A stretch of DNA of 64,000 nucleotides, from assembly GCF_004793765.1 (NCBI RefSeq), contig NZ_SRYM01000012.1:32575-96574 (forward strand), written 5' to 3'. The stretch comes from Parabacteroides distasonis. GTDB lineage: Bacteria; Bacteroidota; Bacteroidia; Bacteroidales; Tannerellaceae. Made by a program: the position numbers and the translations under genes. Within the stretch, counting starts at the first letter, position 1; each line of letters starts with the position of its first letter. This document shows, one piece after another, positions 18,543 through 27,878 of this stretch. The notes beneath the pieces are model-generated. The model was not told where the DNA came from. It saw only the letters and a program-made list of their open reading frames with translations, and ran no database searches.

Positions 18543-18645
18543 ATGCCCATCGTAAGCTCCTTAGAATGCCCATCGTAAGCTCCTTAGAATGCCCATTGTT
18601 AGCTTGCTAGAATGCCCATCATAAGGAGCTTACAATGGGCATTCT
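18543..18645. repeat. Array B: 23-bp tandem units turning into an inverted unit
   Basis: Units start at 18543, 18566, 18589 and 18612, exactly 23 bp apart. The first two are identical (ATGCCCATCGTAAGC...), and the third differs at a few bases. The fourth begins the same way, but at 18623 the sequence continues as the reverse complement of a whole unit, ending ATGGGCATTCT. The turning point is a 37-bp near-perfect palindrome (18609-18645). The array lies between the convergent recQ and ThuA genes, and its palindrome could act as a bidirectional terminator. The unit sequence also appears in the scar at 34018-34067. Confidence 0.9.
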
Positions 18646-18658
18646 AATAAACCAAGTA

Positions 18659-19570
18659 TCACCGCTTATAATTACTCCGATTAGATACTTGTTTTTCCGT
18701 CGGGAAATCAGCGGGAACCTTTTGGGTTACCTTGCCGGTAGCGGCCCATTCCGCACCTCTTAACAAGGTGATCTGGAAGCCGGCGCATTGCATAGCCGGG
18801 CAATTCTCTACCGTTTCCCCCGCATGCCCTAACATCGTATGGAATATACGGGCATTCCCATAATCAACCGTAAAGATCAACGGCTCTTCACGGCCGGAGC
18901 CTCCGGTCTCCTTGTCCGAATAAGCCGTATACAAGCAATCTTTTATATTTCCCGGGCCACGCATACGATCATATAACTCATCCTGCGCATGTTTCCATTT
19001 ATTCGGCAGCCCCTTCATGATCGGATGCTCATGGTTCCGGGCATTCAGCACATACTCATGTTGCTTGCCATGAGAGCCACCCACGCCCGCCGAACTATCC
19101 TTTACCAACTTTCTATCGCTCCAATATACATAGGGGCCCGCTTTCTCATCCCGGTTCTCCCAACCGCCCAAGGCACAAATCATATTGTATTCCGGCCAGT
19201 TCACGAAGGCGTTATCAGCGGCATGATAGACCACGACACCACCTCCTCCTCGCACATACTCCAAGAAACGACGGTTGGTTTCCTCCGGCCAAGCATCCCC
19301 ATTATAATCCAGCACCACCAACTCGTAAGGACTGAAATCCAAGACAAAGCCGGACATATCCTTCCCTGCCTCCGGAGAAATAGCGAAATCCACGGAGAAA
19401 CGTCCCGAGTTCTCCAATATCTGTTTAAGTACCACATGGCTCACCTGCCAATTATGGTTATTCTGTCCCGTTATTAATAACGTCTTGATCGGCTTACGGG
19501 CCGACATGCCACATACAACCAGTAAAGCGGCAAAAAGGAAAACTATCTTCCTACAACATACATGTCTCAT
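18659..19570 (-). CDS. ThuA domain-containing exported protein
   Basis: 303 residues with an N-terminal signal peptide (MRHVCCRKIVFLFAALLVVCGMSA), so periplasmic or outer-membrane side. The rest is a ThuA-like class I glutamine-amidotransferase-fold domain (LLITGQNNHNWQVSHVVLKQIL, GGGVVVYHAADNAFVNWPEYN, RIFHTMLGHAGETVENCPAMQ). ThuA was first described in trehalose utilisation, but the family's biochemistry is poorly settled, and in Bacteroidetes these proteins go with glycan metabolism. It lies 40 bases after the ROK gene on the same strand, probably cotranscribed. Confidence 0.85.
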   Translation of the reverse strand: MRHVCCRKIVFLFAALLVVCGMSARKPIKTLLITGQNNHNWQVSHVVLKQILENSGRFSVDFAISPEAGKDMSGFVLDFSPYELVVLDYNGDAWPEETNRRFLEYVRGGGGVVVYHAADNAFVNWPEYNMICALGGWENRDEKAGPYVYWSDRKLVKDSSAGVGGSHGKQHEYVLNARNHEHPIMKGLPNKWKHAQDELYDRMRGPGNIKDCLYTAYSDKETGGSGREEPLIFTVDYGNARIFHTMLGHAGETVENCPAMQCAGFQITLLRGAEWAATGKVTQKVPADFPTEKQVSNRSNYKR

Positions 19571-19610
19571 GGTATAAATCAGATTTAAGTAAACGATAAA
19601 TTATCCGTCT

Positions 19611-20477
19611 TTATTTATCATAACAAAGAGAAGCCGCACCGAATAGCCCCGGATTCTCTAACTTAGAGAAACGTATCTTCAGGTTCTTAATAGAGTTCGG
19701 ATAAGCGAAATCTTTCAAGTCCTCATACATGCTCTCTTCAAACAACTCATGGGCGGCGGTCACCGAGCCTCCAAAGACGATCATCTCCGGATCCACCGTC
19801 AATACAACGATCTTAATAGCGGCGGCCACATGTACACCCAACCTCCGGTAAGCCTCCAGCGCCTGCTCGTCCTTCCGCATTGCACGGGTGTACATCTCCT
19901 TCCCATCCACGCCCCATACGTTCATGAAATAGGAACCGCTACAGAAATATTCCAAGATCTGTCCTTGGTAGGGAATCATGCCAAACTCTCCCGAGCCACA
20001 ATTAGCGTCGGTCAGCAGCTTGCCTTTCTGGATAATTCCACCCCCCAAACCCGTACCCAAGGTGAGGCCCACGAAGTTATCAACCGTCTTTCCTTCGCCA
20101 AAGATACGCTCACCCAAAGCGAAGCAATTCGCATCGTTATCCACATAAACCGGCACGGAGAAGCGAGCCTCCAAGATCTCCTTCAAATGTACCTCCTCCC
20201 AATGCGGGATATTCACCACGTTATATACGATCCCCTTCTCACGATCCACCACGCTCGGCACACCGATACCGATAGCTACCACAGTCTCGTCCCACACGGA
20301 ACGGATCACCTCTATCAAAGCTTCCAATGTCTCCCCGTAATCCGCAGCGTCCTTGGGAGTCGGGGCACTCCCCTGAGCCACTAATCGATCCCCTACGATA
20401 CGGCCGGCACGCATATTCGTCCCCCCTAAATCCACTCCGATATAAGCGTTTTTCTTCTCTACACTCATTCTTTCCAC
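19611..20477 (-). CDS. ROK-family sugar kinase-like protein
   Basis: 288 residues with the ROK/hexokinase fold: phosphate-1 motif YIGVDLGGTNMRAG near 11-25, DNDANCFALGE near 117-127, and LTLGTGLGGGII near 138-149. The position normally holding the zinc site (His plus CxCGxxGCxE) instead reads SGEFGMIPYQGQILEYFCSG, so the metal cluster of typical ROK glucokinases and repressors is missing. No DNA-binding domain is present, so a kinase role is likelier than a repressor. It has an exact promoter box and precedes the ThuA gene. Confidence 0.87.
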   Translation of the reverse strand: MERMSVEKKNAYIGVDLGGTNMRAGRIVGDRLVAQGSAPTPKDAADYGETLEALIEVIRSVWDETVVAIGIGVPSVVDREKGIVYNVVNIPHWEEVHLKEILEARFSVPVYVDNDANCFALGERIFGEGKTVDNFVGLTLGTGLGGGIIQKGKLLTDANCGSGEFGMIPYQGQILEYFCSGSYFMNVWGVDGKEMYTRAMRKDEQALEAYRRLGVHVAAAIKIVVLTVDPEMIVFGGSVTAAHELFEESMYEDLKDFAYPNSIKNLKIRFSKLENPGLFGAASLCYDK

Positions 20478-20502
20478 GATATTAAATTAGATTATACTCC
20501 CA

Positions 20503-20510
20503 CAAAGCTA
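20503..20510 (-). promoter_or_regulatory. -7 promoter box for the ROK-ThuA genes
   Basis: Minus-strand TAGCTTTG, exact TAnnTTTG match, 26 bases before the ROK start. Confidence 0.55.
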
Positions 20511-20514
20511 ACAA

Positions 20515-20546
20515 AAAAGGCAATGCTACGAATAACATTGCCTTTT
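20515..20546. terminator. Terminator after the AspT/YidE transporter
   Basis: A perfect 11-bp inverted repeat (AAAAGGCAATG at 20515-20525, complement at 20536-20546) has a T-run on the minus strand. Confidence 0.8.
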
Positions 20547-20583
20547 AAACTGAATAAATTTAATACATCTATGCTTTTTATTT

Positions 20584-20693
20584 TCGCCAGCGTCAACTCC
20601 ATCCAGCACGTATACCAACATCGACTCATGCCTATGTTCGCATAGGCCAACGTCGATATACGTATAAGGCAGTGTCGGTATACGTGTAAAACG
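20584..20693. repeat. Array D: 22-bp units with a palindromic turning unit
   Basis: Units of 22 bp start at 20606, 20628, 20650 and 20672. The first reads GCACGTATACCAACATCGAC.., while the third and fourth are inverted relatives (..GTCGATATACGTATA.. and ..GTCGGTATACGTGTA..). The second unit is itself a palindrome, GCCTATG-ttcg-CATAGGC at 20630-20647, and marks the turn. The array lies in the 3' flank of the transporter gene. Confidence 0.75.
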
Positions 20694-20713
20694 GCACCAT
20701 TATAACTACCGCA

Positions 20714-22390
20714 TCAAGCGAAGAACAAGATCAATAATTGTGCCGTAAGCACCCGCAAGAACATGGTTAACGGATATACCGTGGCGTAACCTACGGAAGG
20801 AGCGTCGTTTCCAGCCGTAGCGTTCGAGTAAGCCAAAGCGGGTGGATCCGTCGTACTACCAGCGATCAAGCCCATTAAGGTGAAATAATTGATCTTATAG
20901 AAATAGCGGCCTACACAACCTATGATCAGCAAAGGAATCGTCGTGATAATGAAACCGTAACCGATCCAAGCGAATCCACCATTGTTCACGATCGTATCCA
21001 CAAAACCATCGCCGGCACTGATACCCACACAAGCGAGGAAGAGAGTGATACCGATCTCACGCAACATCAAGTTTGCGCTCTGGGTCGTATAGGTAACCAA
21101 CTTATAGTGGTAACCAAAACGGCTAATCAAGATCGCTACGATCAACGGACCTCCCGCCAAACCTAATTTAACTGGTTGCGGAATACCCGGGAACGTGATC
21201 GGAATACTACCCAAGACAATACCGAGAGCAATGCCAATAAAGATCGTGATCAAGTTCGGCTCGTTCAAACGTTTCATGGAGTTACCCAATACCTTCTCTA
21301 CGTTAGACACGGCCGTCTCGGTACCTACCACATTCACACGGTCGCCCACCTGTAACGTCAAACCTGGCGTAGCTACCAAGTCCACGCCCGCACGGTTGAT
21401 ACGGGTGATATTGATACCGTATAACTTGCGTAATTTCAATTGTCCCAGCTTCTTGCCATTCAAATCCGGTTTTGTAATCAAGATACGTCGGTTGATAAAC
21501 TGGCTTTCCATACGAATCCATTGCTTACGCTCCATGTCAATCTCCTCGCCGATGAATGTCTTTACGGAATCGGCATCTTGATCGGTCGTAATCACGAAAA
21601 TCTTATCATCCTCATGCAAGATCGTACTGGCAGAAGCGATCTCGATCTGCTTGTTATCATTACGCCATACACGGGAGATCACGAAATCCAGATGATCCAT
21701 CAAACCGGATAACTCCCCTACCGTCTTACCGAAAACCGCTGGGTTCTTTACGACCAGCGAGATCGGTTTCGCCTCATTCGTATGCGAGGCATCCTCCTTA
21801 TTCAAATCGTCATTCTCCTTATCGAAATTCACACGGAATACGTAACGTACGAAAATGATCGAAAGAATAATACCGATCACGCCCAGCGGATAAGCCACGG
21901 CGTAACCCAAGGCGATCGTATTATCAGAAACCCCGTACATATCGGAATAAGCCTGCTGAGCCGCACCCAATCCCGGAGTATTCGTCACCGCACCCGATAA
22001 AATACCCACCATCGTAGGCATCGGAATACCTGTCACGAAATGCAATACTAAAGCCGTAGCCACGCCAAGGAAGACAATTCCACAGGCAAGCATATTCAAC
22101 GTGATCCCCCCCTGCTTAAACGACGAGAAGAACCCCGGCCCTACTTGCATACCTACCGAATAAACAAATAAGATCAATCCAAATTCCTTAAAGAAATGAA
22201 TCACATTGTGGTTAACCGTAAACCCGAAATGCCCTAAAATAATACCAACAAACAACACCAAGGTAATCCCAAGCGAAATCCCAAATACCTTTATCTTTCC
22301 TAACTGGATGCCGGCGGCAATCACGAAAGATAGTAAAAGAATGGAGTGCCCGATACCTTCTCCCCATAATAAATCGTTTATCCAATCCAT
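20714..22390 (-). CDS. AspT/YidE-type transporter with two TrkA-C domains
   Basis: 558-residue inner-membrane carrier of the aspartate:alanine exchanger (YidE/YbjL) family. A membrane half covers about 1 to 185. Two RCK C-terminal (TrkA-C) domains follow: about 205 to 280, [18 protein letters not shown], and 285 to 370, [19 protein letters not shown] second membrane half with [15 protein letters not shown], matching [17 protein letters not shown] of the first half, completes it. The start is taken at [12 protein letters not shown]; an upstream ATG at 22444 adds 18 residues not expected in the family. The substrate is unknown. Confidence 0.9.
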   Translation of the reverse strand: MDWINDLLWGEGIGHSILLLSFVIAAGIQLGKIKVFGISLGITLVLFVGIILGHFGFTVNHNVIHFFKEFGLILFVYSVGMQVGPGFFSSFKQGGITLNMLACGIVFLGVATALVLHFVTGIPMPTMVGILSGAVTNTPGLGAAQQAYSDMYGVSDNTIALGYAVAYPLGVIGIILSIIFVRYVFRVNFDKENDDLNKEDASHTNEAKPISLVVKNPAVFGKTVGELSGLMDHLDFVISRVWRNDNKQIEIASASTILHEDDKIFVITTDQDADSVKTFIGEEIDMERKQWIRMESQFINRRILITKPDLNGKKLGQLKLRKLYGINITRINRAGVDLVATPGLTLQVGDRVNVVGTETAVSNVEKVLGNSMKRLNEPNLITIFIGIALGIVLGSIPITFPGIPQPVKLGLAGGPLIVAILISRFGYHYKLVTYTTQSANLMLREIGITLFLACVGISAGDGFVDTIVNNGGFAWIGYGFIITTIPLLIIGCVGRYFYKINYFTLMGLIAGSTTDPPALAYSNATAGNDAPSVGYATVYPLTMFLRVLTAQLLILFFA

Positions 22391-22498
22391 GCCAAAATCT
22401 TTAAAAATCTTATTACCTATTAATAAAGACGCGAAGTTAGGCATTTACTTTGTGTTTTACAACATAACGCCTATATTTACCTTTCAAATTAAAATTTC

Positions 22499-23308
22499 AT
22501 GAAAAAGATCTATTATATTTTATCAGCACTATTCCTATGCTTGACAGCCACCTCTGCGCAAGAAGCGGGAAAGACAATCGTGATTAAAACCAACGTAGGT
22601 ACGATGAAAGCCATCCTGTACAATGATGTGCCTAATCACACCCGTACTTTCATCGAACGGGCGAAACGGGGGGATTTCAACGGGACCTTATTCACCCGTG
22701 TCCTGCCGGAGTTTATGATCCAAGGAGGAGCCCCGGATTCCAAGAACGCTCCCGCCGGTGCCAAATGCGGCTTTGGCGATCCTTCCGCCGAGATCCCGCC
22801 CGAAATCAACAAGAAATATTTTCATAAAAAAGGAGCCTTGGCCGCTCCCCGTCAACCAGACGATATCAACCCGCAAAAGAAATCGGATATATCGCAATTC
22901 TTTATCGTGCAGGGGAAGGTCTACCGGGAAACCGAACTGGATACATTAGAGCGTACCGCCAACTACCCGACCCGGCAAAAGGCCCTGAAGGAGTTTTACA
23001 CACCGGTCCGTGCGGAGCTGAATATGATAAAGATGAGTAATAAACGGGAATACCAGAAGCGATTGAGAGTAATTAACGCACAGATAGATTCCGTTATTCA
23101 AGCGACTCCCGGACATTTGCTATTTACGGATGAGCAACGGAAGGCTTATACCACCGTAGGCGGTTGCCATCATTTGGATGGCACCTATACGATCTTCGGA
23201 GAGCTGACAGAGGGTTTCGACATTTTGGATCAGATCGCCACCCAGCCGAAAGACCAGAATGACCGTCCGAAGAAAGACATCCGCATCCAAAGTATAACGA
23301 TCGAATAA
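22499..23308 (+). CDS. Exported cyclophilin-type peptidyl-prolyl isomerase
   Basis: 269 residues with a signal peptide (about 20 residues, ending TSAQ). The cyclophilin domain covers about 24 to 130 and 215 to 269: VGTMKAILYNDVPNHTRTFIERAKRGDFNGTLFTRVLPEFMIQGG, SDISQFFIVQGKVY, and a late YTIFGELTEGFDILDQIA. A charged insertion of about 80 residues sits between, typical of the longer Bacteroidetes periplasmic cyclophilins. It is divergent from the transporter gene. A weak promoter-like TATATTTA lies at about 22472. Confidence 0.92.
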   Translation: MKKIYYILSALFLCLTATSAQEAGKTIVIKTNVGTMKAILYNDVPNHTRTFIERAKRGDFNGTLFTRVLPEFMIQGGAPDSKNAPAGAKCGFGDPSAEIPPEINKKYFHKKGALAAPRQPDDINPQKKSDISQFFIVQGKVYRETELDTLERTANYPTRQKALKEFYTPVRAELNMIKMSNKREYQKRLRVINAQIDSVIQATPGHLLFTDEQRKAYTTVGGCHHLDGTYTIFGELTEGFDILDQIATQPKDQNDRPKKDIRIQSITIE

Positions 23309-23331
23309 TTCACCCTATAAACCCATACATT

Positions 23332-23721
23332 ATGTTAAAAAGAGACTTGATAATGGTACAGATTGAGGAACTAGGCAAGATGATCACCCAGATAGCCCTC
23401 AATCGTAACTCGAATGACGGGGCACACAAAAATCTGGAGTTGATCCAAGCCGCTTATACGGCCTTGCGATTGAATAGAGACTTCTTGCTCACTACCTCGC
23501 TGGATGATATCCGCAGGTTTCTGGACTGTGAGGATTCGTGTGGCTTGTATCGCATGGATATAGCGGCAAAGACCCTCATCGAGGAAAGCTATCAGCTACC
23601 AGATCCCGACAAGAAACGGGTTTTACATCGGGCGAAAGAACTGCTGGAATATATCCAACGCAACGACACTACGTTCTCGTTGGAACGAGTGGCGTTGCTG
23701 GAAGAGATCAATAACTATTGA
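23332..23721 (+). CDS. Uncharacterised small helical protein
   Basis: 129 residues, no signal peptide or membrane segment, almost all predicted helix (MVQIEELGKMITQIALNRN, AYTALRLNRDFLLTTSLDDIRRFL, KRVLHRAKELLEYIQR). The pattern is reminiscent of DUF6483- or TPR-like small helical proteins, but I do not firmly recognise it. It starts 23 bases after the cyclophilin stop, so probably shares its transcript, and its 3' end overlaps that of the convergent GH43 gene by seven bases. Confidence 0.75.
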   Translation: MLKRDLIMVQIEELGKMITQIALNRNSNDGAHKNLELIQAAYTALRLNRDFLLTTSLDDIRRFLDCEDSCGLYRMDIAAKTLIEESYQLPDPDKKRVLHRAKELLEYIQRNDTTFSLERVALLEEINNY

Positions 23722-24851
23722 ATAGATTGCTGCGGATCGGTGGTAGGGCCTTCCACGACTAGAAGGCCATTCTCATCAATTCGCATTTTATCGATAAATA
23801 CGACCCGCTCATCCCCGGTCTTCTGAGTACGCCCGTGGTAAACGCAATACATTTGTTTTCCGTCCTTCGACCAAGTAACGCTATTATGTCCGGTACCCGT
23901 CACGATACCACCTTTTTCCACATTCTTCTCCAATACCGGATTATTAGATGCTTTCTCAAACGGTCCTAACGGATGTTCGGACACGGCATATCCCACCGCA
24001 TAATTCGCCCCGCCGAAATAATTAGCGGAATACATCATATAATACAACCCGTTGTGACGTAGCATGAAAGAACCTTCCGTCCAACGACGTCCGACCTCCC
24101 CTTGGGTAACCGAGCGACTTTCCCACTCACTTTGCGCATCATCCAATTTTACGGGTGGACGCAGCAGAAGTACGGGTTCCCCAATCACGTGCGTAAGATC
24201 CGGAGCGACTTCCACCCCGTAAATCCAACTTTCCTCAACGGAGTCGAACATGCCTTTCTTCTTTGCCTCATCGGCGATCTCGCTTTCTACCGGATGCTTA
24301 TAGCAACAACGGGAATAATAGAGATAGGTACGGCCATCCTCATCCTCGATCAAGTTTCCGTCGATAACAGGATATCCCGGATCGAATAAAGGCCCATCGG
24401 CCAATTCCTTAAATGGTCCGGTCGGCTTATCCGACACAGCTACGCCGATACGGAAATTTTCCTCCTCGTGAGTCGGATTATTCCGCCAATCCGCACTGAA
24501 GAACATATAGAACTTCCCGTCACGTTCGTACACTTCCGGTGCCCAGAAATTAGCGATCGCCCAAGAATCGGGCGTATTGCCCCGATAAACTTGCCCTTCC
24601 GCTTTCCAATGGATTAAATCATCGGAAGAATAGGCGCAAAAACCGTCTATAGCACCGGCCCCCGTACCATACATATAATAACGTCCGTCCGAGGCCAACA
24701 ATACGTATGGATCACCAAACTGGACTGACAAAGGGTTACTGTACGTTAATTCCAGTGCTTCCGCAGTAGACTTTTTTCCCGTACACCCCACATTCAAATA
24801 CATAAGAACTCCCAGACAAAGGGATATTCCTATTTTCATACTACTTTTCAT
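23715..24851 (-). CDS. Glycoside hydrolase family 43 lipoprotein
   Basis: 378 residues. A lipoprotein signal (lipobox LNVGC, Cys23) places it in the cell envelope. The five-bladed propeller of GH43 shows the three catalytic acids: Asp47 in FGDPYVL (base), Asp164 in PVIDGNLIEDEDG (pKa modulator) and Glu259 in RWTEGSFM (general acid). The family acts on arabinan, xylan or galactan side chains, and the exact substrate cannot be read from sequence. It is the last gene of the radA - FAD protein - GH43 run, starting five bases after the FAD gene. Confidence 0.92.
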   Translation of the reverse strand: MKSSMKIGISLCLGVLMYLNVGCTGKKSTAEALELTYSNPLSVQFGDPYVLLASDGRYYMYGTGAGAIDGFCAYSSDDLIHWKAEGQVYRGNTPDSWAIANFWAPEVYERDGKFYMFFSADWRNNPTHEEENFRIGVAVSDKPTGPFKELADGPLFDPGYPVIDGNLIEDEDGRTYLYYSRCCYKHPVESEIADEAKKKGMFDSVEESWIYGVEVAPDLTHVIGEPVLLLRPPVKLDDAQSEWESRSVTQGEVGRRWTEGSFMLRHNGLYYMMYSANYFGGANYAVGYAVSEHPLGPFEKASNNPVLEKNVEKGGIVTGTGHNSVTWSKDGKQMYCVYHGRTQKTGDERVVFIDKMRIDENGLLVVEGPTTDPQQSIQ

Positions 24852-24856
24852 TTTTC

Positions 24857-26461
24857 TTATTTATTGGATTCAAAATTATACACTCCTTCCGCACAACGTT
24901 CCCCATCGATGGCGGCAGATACGATTCCTCCCGCATAACCGGCTCCCTCACCGCAAGGGAAAAGACCTTTTACCGTGACATGTTGATAAGTCTCCCGATC
25001 ACGGAAGATACGGACCGGAGCAGATGTACGGGTCTCTACACCAATCATGGTTGCCTCGTTCGTCAAGAAGCCTCTAGAGACCTTACCGAAATAACGGAAA
25101 CCTTCACGAAGGCGACTGGTCACGAATTCCGGCATCCAAAAATGCAACGGAGAGGCCAGCAGACCCGGCGTATACGAGGAAACCGGTAAATCGAATGAGT
25201 TCTTCTTCCGCATGAAATCATCCATACGCTGGGCGGGGGCCGTTTGCTTCATGCCTCCATTCAACCAACAGACCTCTTCCAGACGTTCCTGAAAGGCCAT
25301 CAACGCTAATGGGGAATCCGCACCCACCTTCTCGCCATTCCGAAGATAAAGCTCCTCCTGCCCTACCAGTTCGGAATAATCCTCCGGACGGATCTCTACC
25401 ACCATCCCTGAGTTAGACCAGCGGGAACCTCGGTTGGAAGGTGACATTCCATTCACTACAACCTGCTTAGGTCCGCTCGCCGCAGGAACCACGAAACCTC
25501 CCGGGCACATGCAGAAGGAATAGACGCCTCGATTATTCGCTTGCGTCACAAAGCTATACTCCGCCGCAGGAAGATATTTCCCACGACCTTCCTTCCGATG
25601 ATACTGAATTTGGTCGATCAATTCCTGAGGGTGTTCCAGACGAACACCGACCGCAATACCCTTCGCCTCGATCAGTATCTGGCGTTCGTATAAATAGTTA
25701 TAGACATCACGGGCGGAATGGCCAGTCGCCAAGATAACAGGCCCATAAAAATTCTTTCCCGTATTTGTCTCGATGCCAATCACCTCGTTCTTTTTCATGA
25801 TAAAAGCATCCATACGGGTCTCAAAATACACCTCACCTCCACATCGCTTGATTTGCTCCCGGATATTCTCGATCACATGCGGGAGCTTATCGGTTCCGAT
25901 ATGCGGATGGGCATCCGCCAAGATAGAGGAACTGGCCCCAAATTGGCAGAAGATATTCAATATCTTATCTACCGAGCCTCTTTTCTTGCTACGGGTATAC
26001 AGCTTTCCATCAGAATAAGCACCGGCACCACCCTCACCGAAACTATAATTTGACTCTCCGTCCACCTTATGCTCACGACTGATCAAGGCGATATCTTTCT
26101 TGCGTTCCCTCACGTTCTTACCTCGCTCAACGATGATAGGGCGCAAGCCTAGCTCTATCAAGCGCAAGGCAGCGAACAGACCTCCCGGACCGGCTCCTAC
26201 GACGATTACAGTTTTCCCTGCCGAGACATCTTTATACTCTATTGATTGATATTCCGGCTCGCTGGGCATCTCGTTCATAAAAACACGCAGTTTCACGTTG
26301 ACAAATATCGTTCGCTGGCGTGCGTCTATCGAACGTTTCAATACACGTACGGCCCGGATATTTTTCGGTGCCTCACCTGTCTCACGGGCTACTACTTGCC
26401 TTAACGATTGCTCATTAACAGCTTCTTCCGGCAATATCCGGAGTTGTAATTCTTTTATCAT
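24857..26461 (-). CDS. FAD-dependent oxidoreductase (YhiN-like / uncharacterised dehydrogenase)
   Basis: 534 residues. An N-terminal unique domain of about 80 residues (RVLKRSIDARQRTIFVNVKL) is followed by the FAD dinucleotide-binding motif TVIVVGAGPGGLFAALRLIELG near 88-110. The GEGGAGAYSDGKLYTRSKKRG segment and a C-terminal FPCGEGAGYAGGIVSAAIDGERCAEG close the flavin site. This layout is that of a conserved bacterial FAD dehydrogenase family of unknown substrate. It lies 13 bases after radA and five before GH43. Confidence 0.88.
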   Translation of the reverse strand: MIKELQLRILPEEAVNEQSLRQVVARETGEAPKNIRAVRVLKRSIDARQRTIFVNVKLRVFMNEMPSEPEYQSIEYKDVSAGKTVIVVGAGPGGLFAALRLIELGLRPIIVERGKNVRERKKDIALISREHKVDGESNYSFGEGGAGAYSDGKLYTRSKKRGSVDKILNIFCQFGASSSILADAHPHIGTDKLPHVIENIREQIKRCGGEVYFETRMDAFIMKKNEVIGIETNTGKNFYGPVILATGHSARDVYNYLYERQILIEAKGIAVGVRLEHPQELIDQIQYHRKEGRGKYLPAAEYSFVTQANNRGVYSFCMCPGGFVVPAASGPKQVVVNGMSPSNRGSRWSNSGMVVEIRPEDYSELVGQEELYLRNGEKVGADSPLALMAFQERLEEVCWLNGGMKQTAPAQRMDDFMRKKNSFDLPVSSYTPGLLASPLHFWMPEFVTSRLREGFRYFGKVSRGFLTNEATMIGVETRTSAPVRIFRDRETYQHVTVKGLFPCGEGAGYAGGIVSAAIDGERCAEGVYNFESNK

Positions 26462-26474
26462 TGTTTATTATATA

Positions 26475-27845
26475 TTAACCGAATAGTTGCCGAAAGGCTT
26501 CCTCCACTTTCTTTACCTGTACGATTTGGATCTTGCTCTTCGCCGTATCGAAACCTTTTAGATTATTATGCGGAATGATAATCCGGGAGAAACCCAGCTT
26601 CTCCGCCTCCAAAATACGTTGCTCAATACGGTTGACCGGACGGATCTCTCCGGACAAGCCTACCTCTCCGGCCATACAAATACCCGGCTCGATGCTGATA
26701 TCCAAGCTAGAGGAAAGGATGGAACTGATTACCGCCAAATCGATAGCCGGATCATTCACTTTCAAACCTCCGGCGATATTCAGGAAAACATCTTTCTGGA
26801 TCAACTTGAAACCCGCCCTTTTCTCCAATACCGCCAATAACATATTCATTCGGCGTAAATCGAATCCGGTGGCGCTACGTTGCGGCGTACCGTAAACCGC
26901 CGAGCTAACCAAGGCTTGCGTCTCGATCAAGAAAGGACGTACCCCCTCGATAGCGGCGGCGATGGCGACACCGCTCAGTCCCTCATGATTCTGGGTTAAT
27001 AATAACTCGGATGGATTGCTGACCTCACGAAGCCCGTTCTGGCGCATCTCGTAAATCCCTAGTTCCGCCGTACTGCCGAAACGGTTCTTGATGCTCCGCA
27101 AGATACGATACATATAATGCTGATCGCCCTCAAACTGCAACACCGTATCCACGATATGCTCCAATACCTTCGGACCGGCGATACTGCCTTCCTTATTGAT
27201 ATGGCCGATCAATAAGACCGGGACACCGCTTTCCTTGGCGTATTTCAAGATAGCGGCGCTACACTCGCGTACTTGGGAAACACTGCCGGGGGAAGATTCC
27301 ACGACTTCCGTAAAGATAGTTTGTATGGAATCTATGATCATCAAGTCCGGCTGGATATTGGCAGCTTGCGTAAAAATCTGTTCCAGATGTGTCTCGCATA
27401 GGATGAAACAGTTCGGATTATCATGCGACAATCGATCCGCTCGGAGTTTCAACTGGCGGCTACTCTCCTCACCCGAGACATATAGGGTTTTCAAGCCTGT
27501 CAAGCCCAACACAGTTTGCAAGACCAAAGTGGATTTACCGATTCCTGGCTCTCCACCAATCAAGACCAAAGAGCCCCTCACCAAGCCTCCGCCGAGTACC
27601 CTGTTTAATTCATCATCTTTTAAATCAATACGGGGCTCCTCTTCCGTCGTTATATCACGCAATAACACTGGACGAATCTTATTGCCCTCCATATTACCGG
27701 GAACCGGCCACTTCATGGCAGGCTCCTTTGTTACGATTTCCTCTACATAGGTGTTCCATTCCCCACAATTCGGGCATTTACCCAGCCATTTCGGGGAATC
27801 AGCACCACAATTAGAGCAGACATATACCGTTTTTGTTTTCGCCAT
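26475..27845 (-). CDS. radA: DNA repair protein RadA
   Basis: 456-residue RecA-like branch-migration protein (formerly Sms). It has an N-terminal zinc finger CSNCG...CPNCG (10 to 28), Walker A GGEPGIGKST near 97, the RadA-specific KNRFGS motif near 260, and a C-terminal Lon-protease-like domain (GLSGVAIAAAIEGVRPFLIETQALV, VGLSGEIRPV). The length is normal. It is the first gene of a three-gene leftward run. A TATCTTTA box (one mismatch) lies about 18 bases upstream. Confidence 0.97.
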   Translation of the reverse strand: MAKTKTVYVCSNCGADSPKWLGKCPNCGEWNTYVEEIVTKEPAMKWPVPGNMEGNKIRPVLLRDITTEEEPRIDLKDDELNRVLGGGLVRGSLVLIGGEPGIGKSTLVLQTVLGLTGLKTLYVSGEESSRQLKLRADRLSHDNPNCFILCETHLEQIFTQAANIQPDLMIIDSIQTIFTEVVESSPGSVSQVRECSAAILKYAKESGVPVLLIGHINKEGSIAGPKVLEHIVDTVLQFEGDQHYMYRILRSIKNRFGSTAELGIYEMRQNGLREVSNPSELLLTQNHEGLSGVAIAAAIEGVRPFLIETQALVSSAVYGTPQRSATGFDLRRMNMLLAVLEKRAGFKLIQKDVFLNIAGGLKVNDPAIDLAVISSILSSSLDISIEPGICMAGEVGLSGEIRPVNRIEQRILEAEKLGFSRIIIPHNNLKGFDTAKSKIQIVQVKKVEEAFRQLFG

Positions 27846-27878
27846 TCTATCCTGAATTTGGCGTAAAGATACAAAAAA

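Noticed and set aside
18543..18645. Array B considered as a CRISPR array
   Set aside because: Units are directly adjacent without variable spacers, inverted copies are present, and no cas genes exist in the window.
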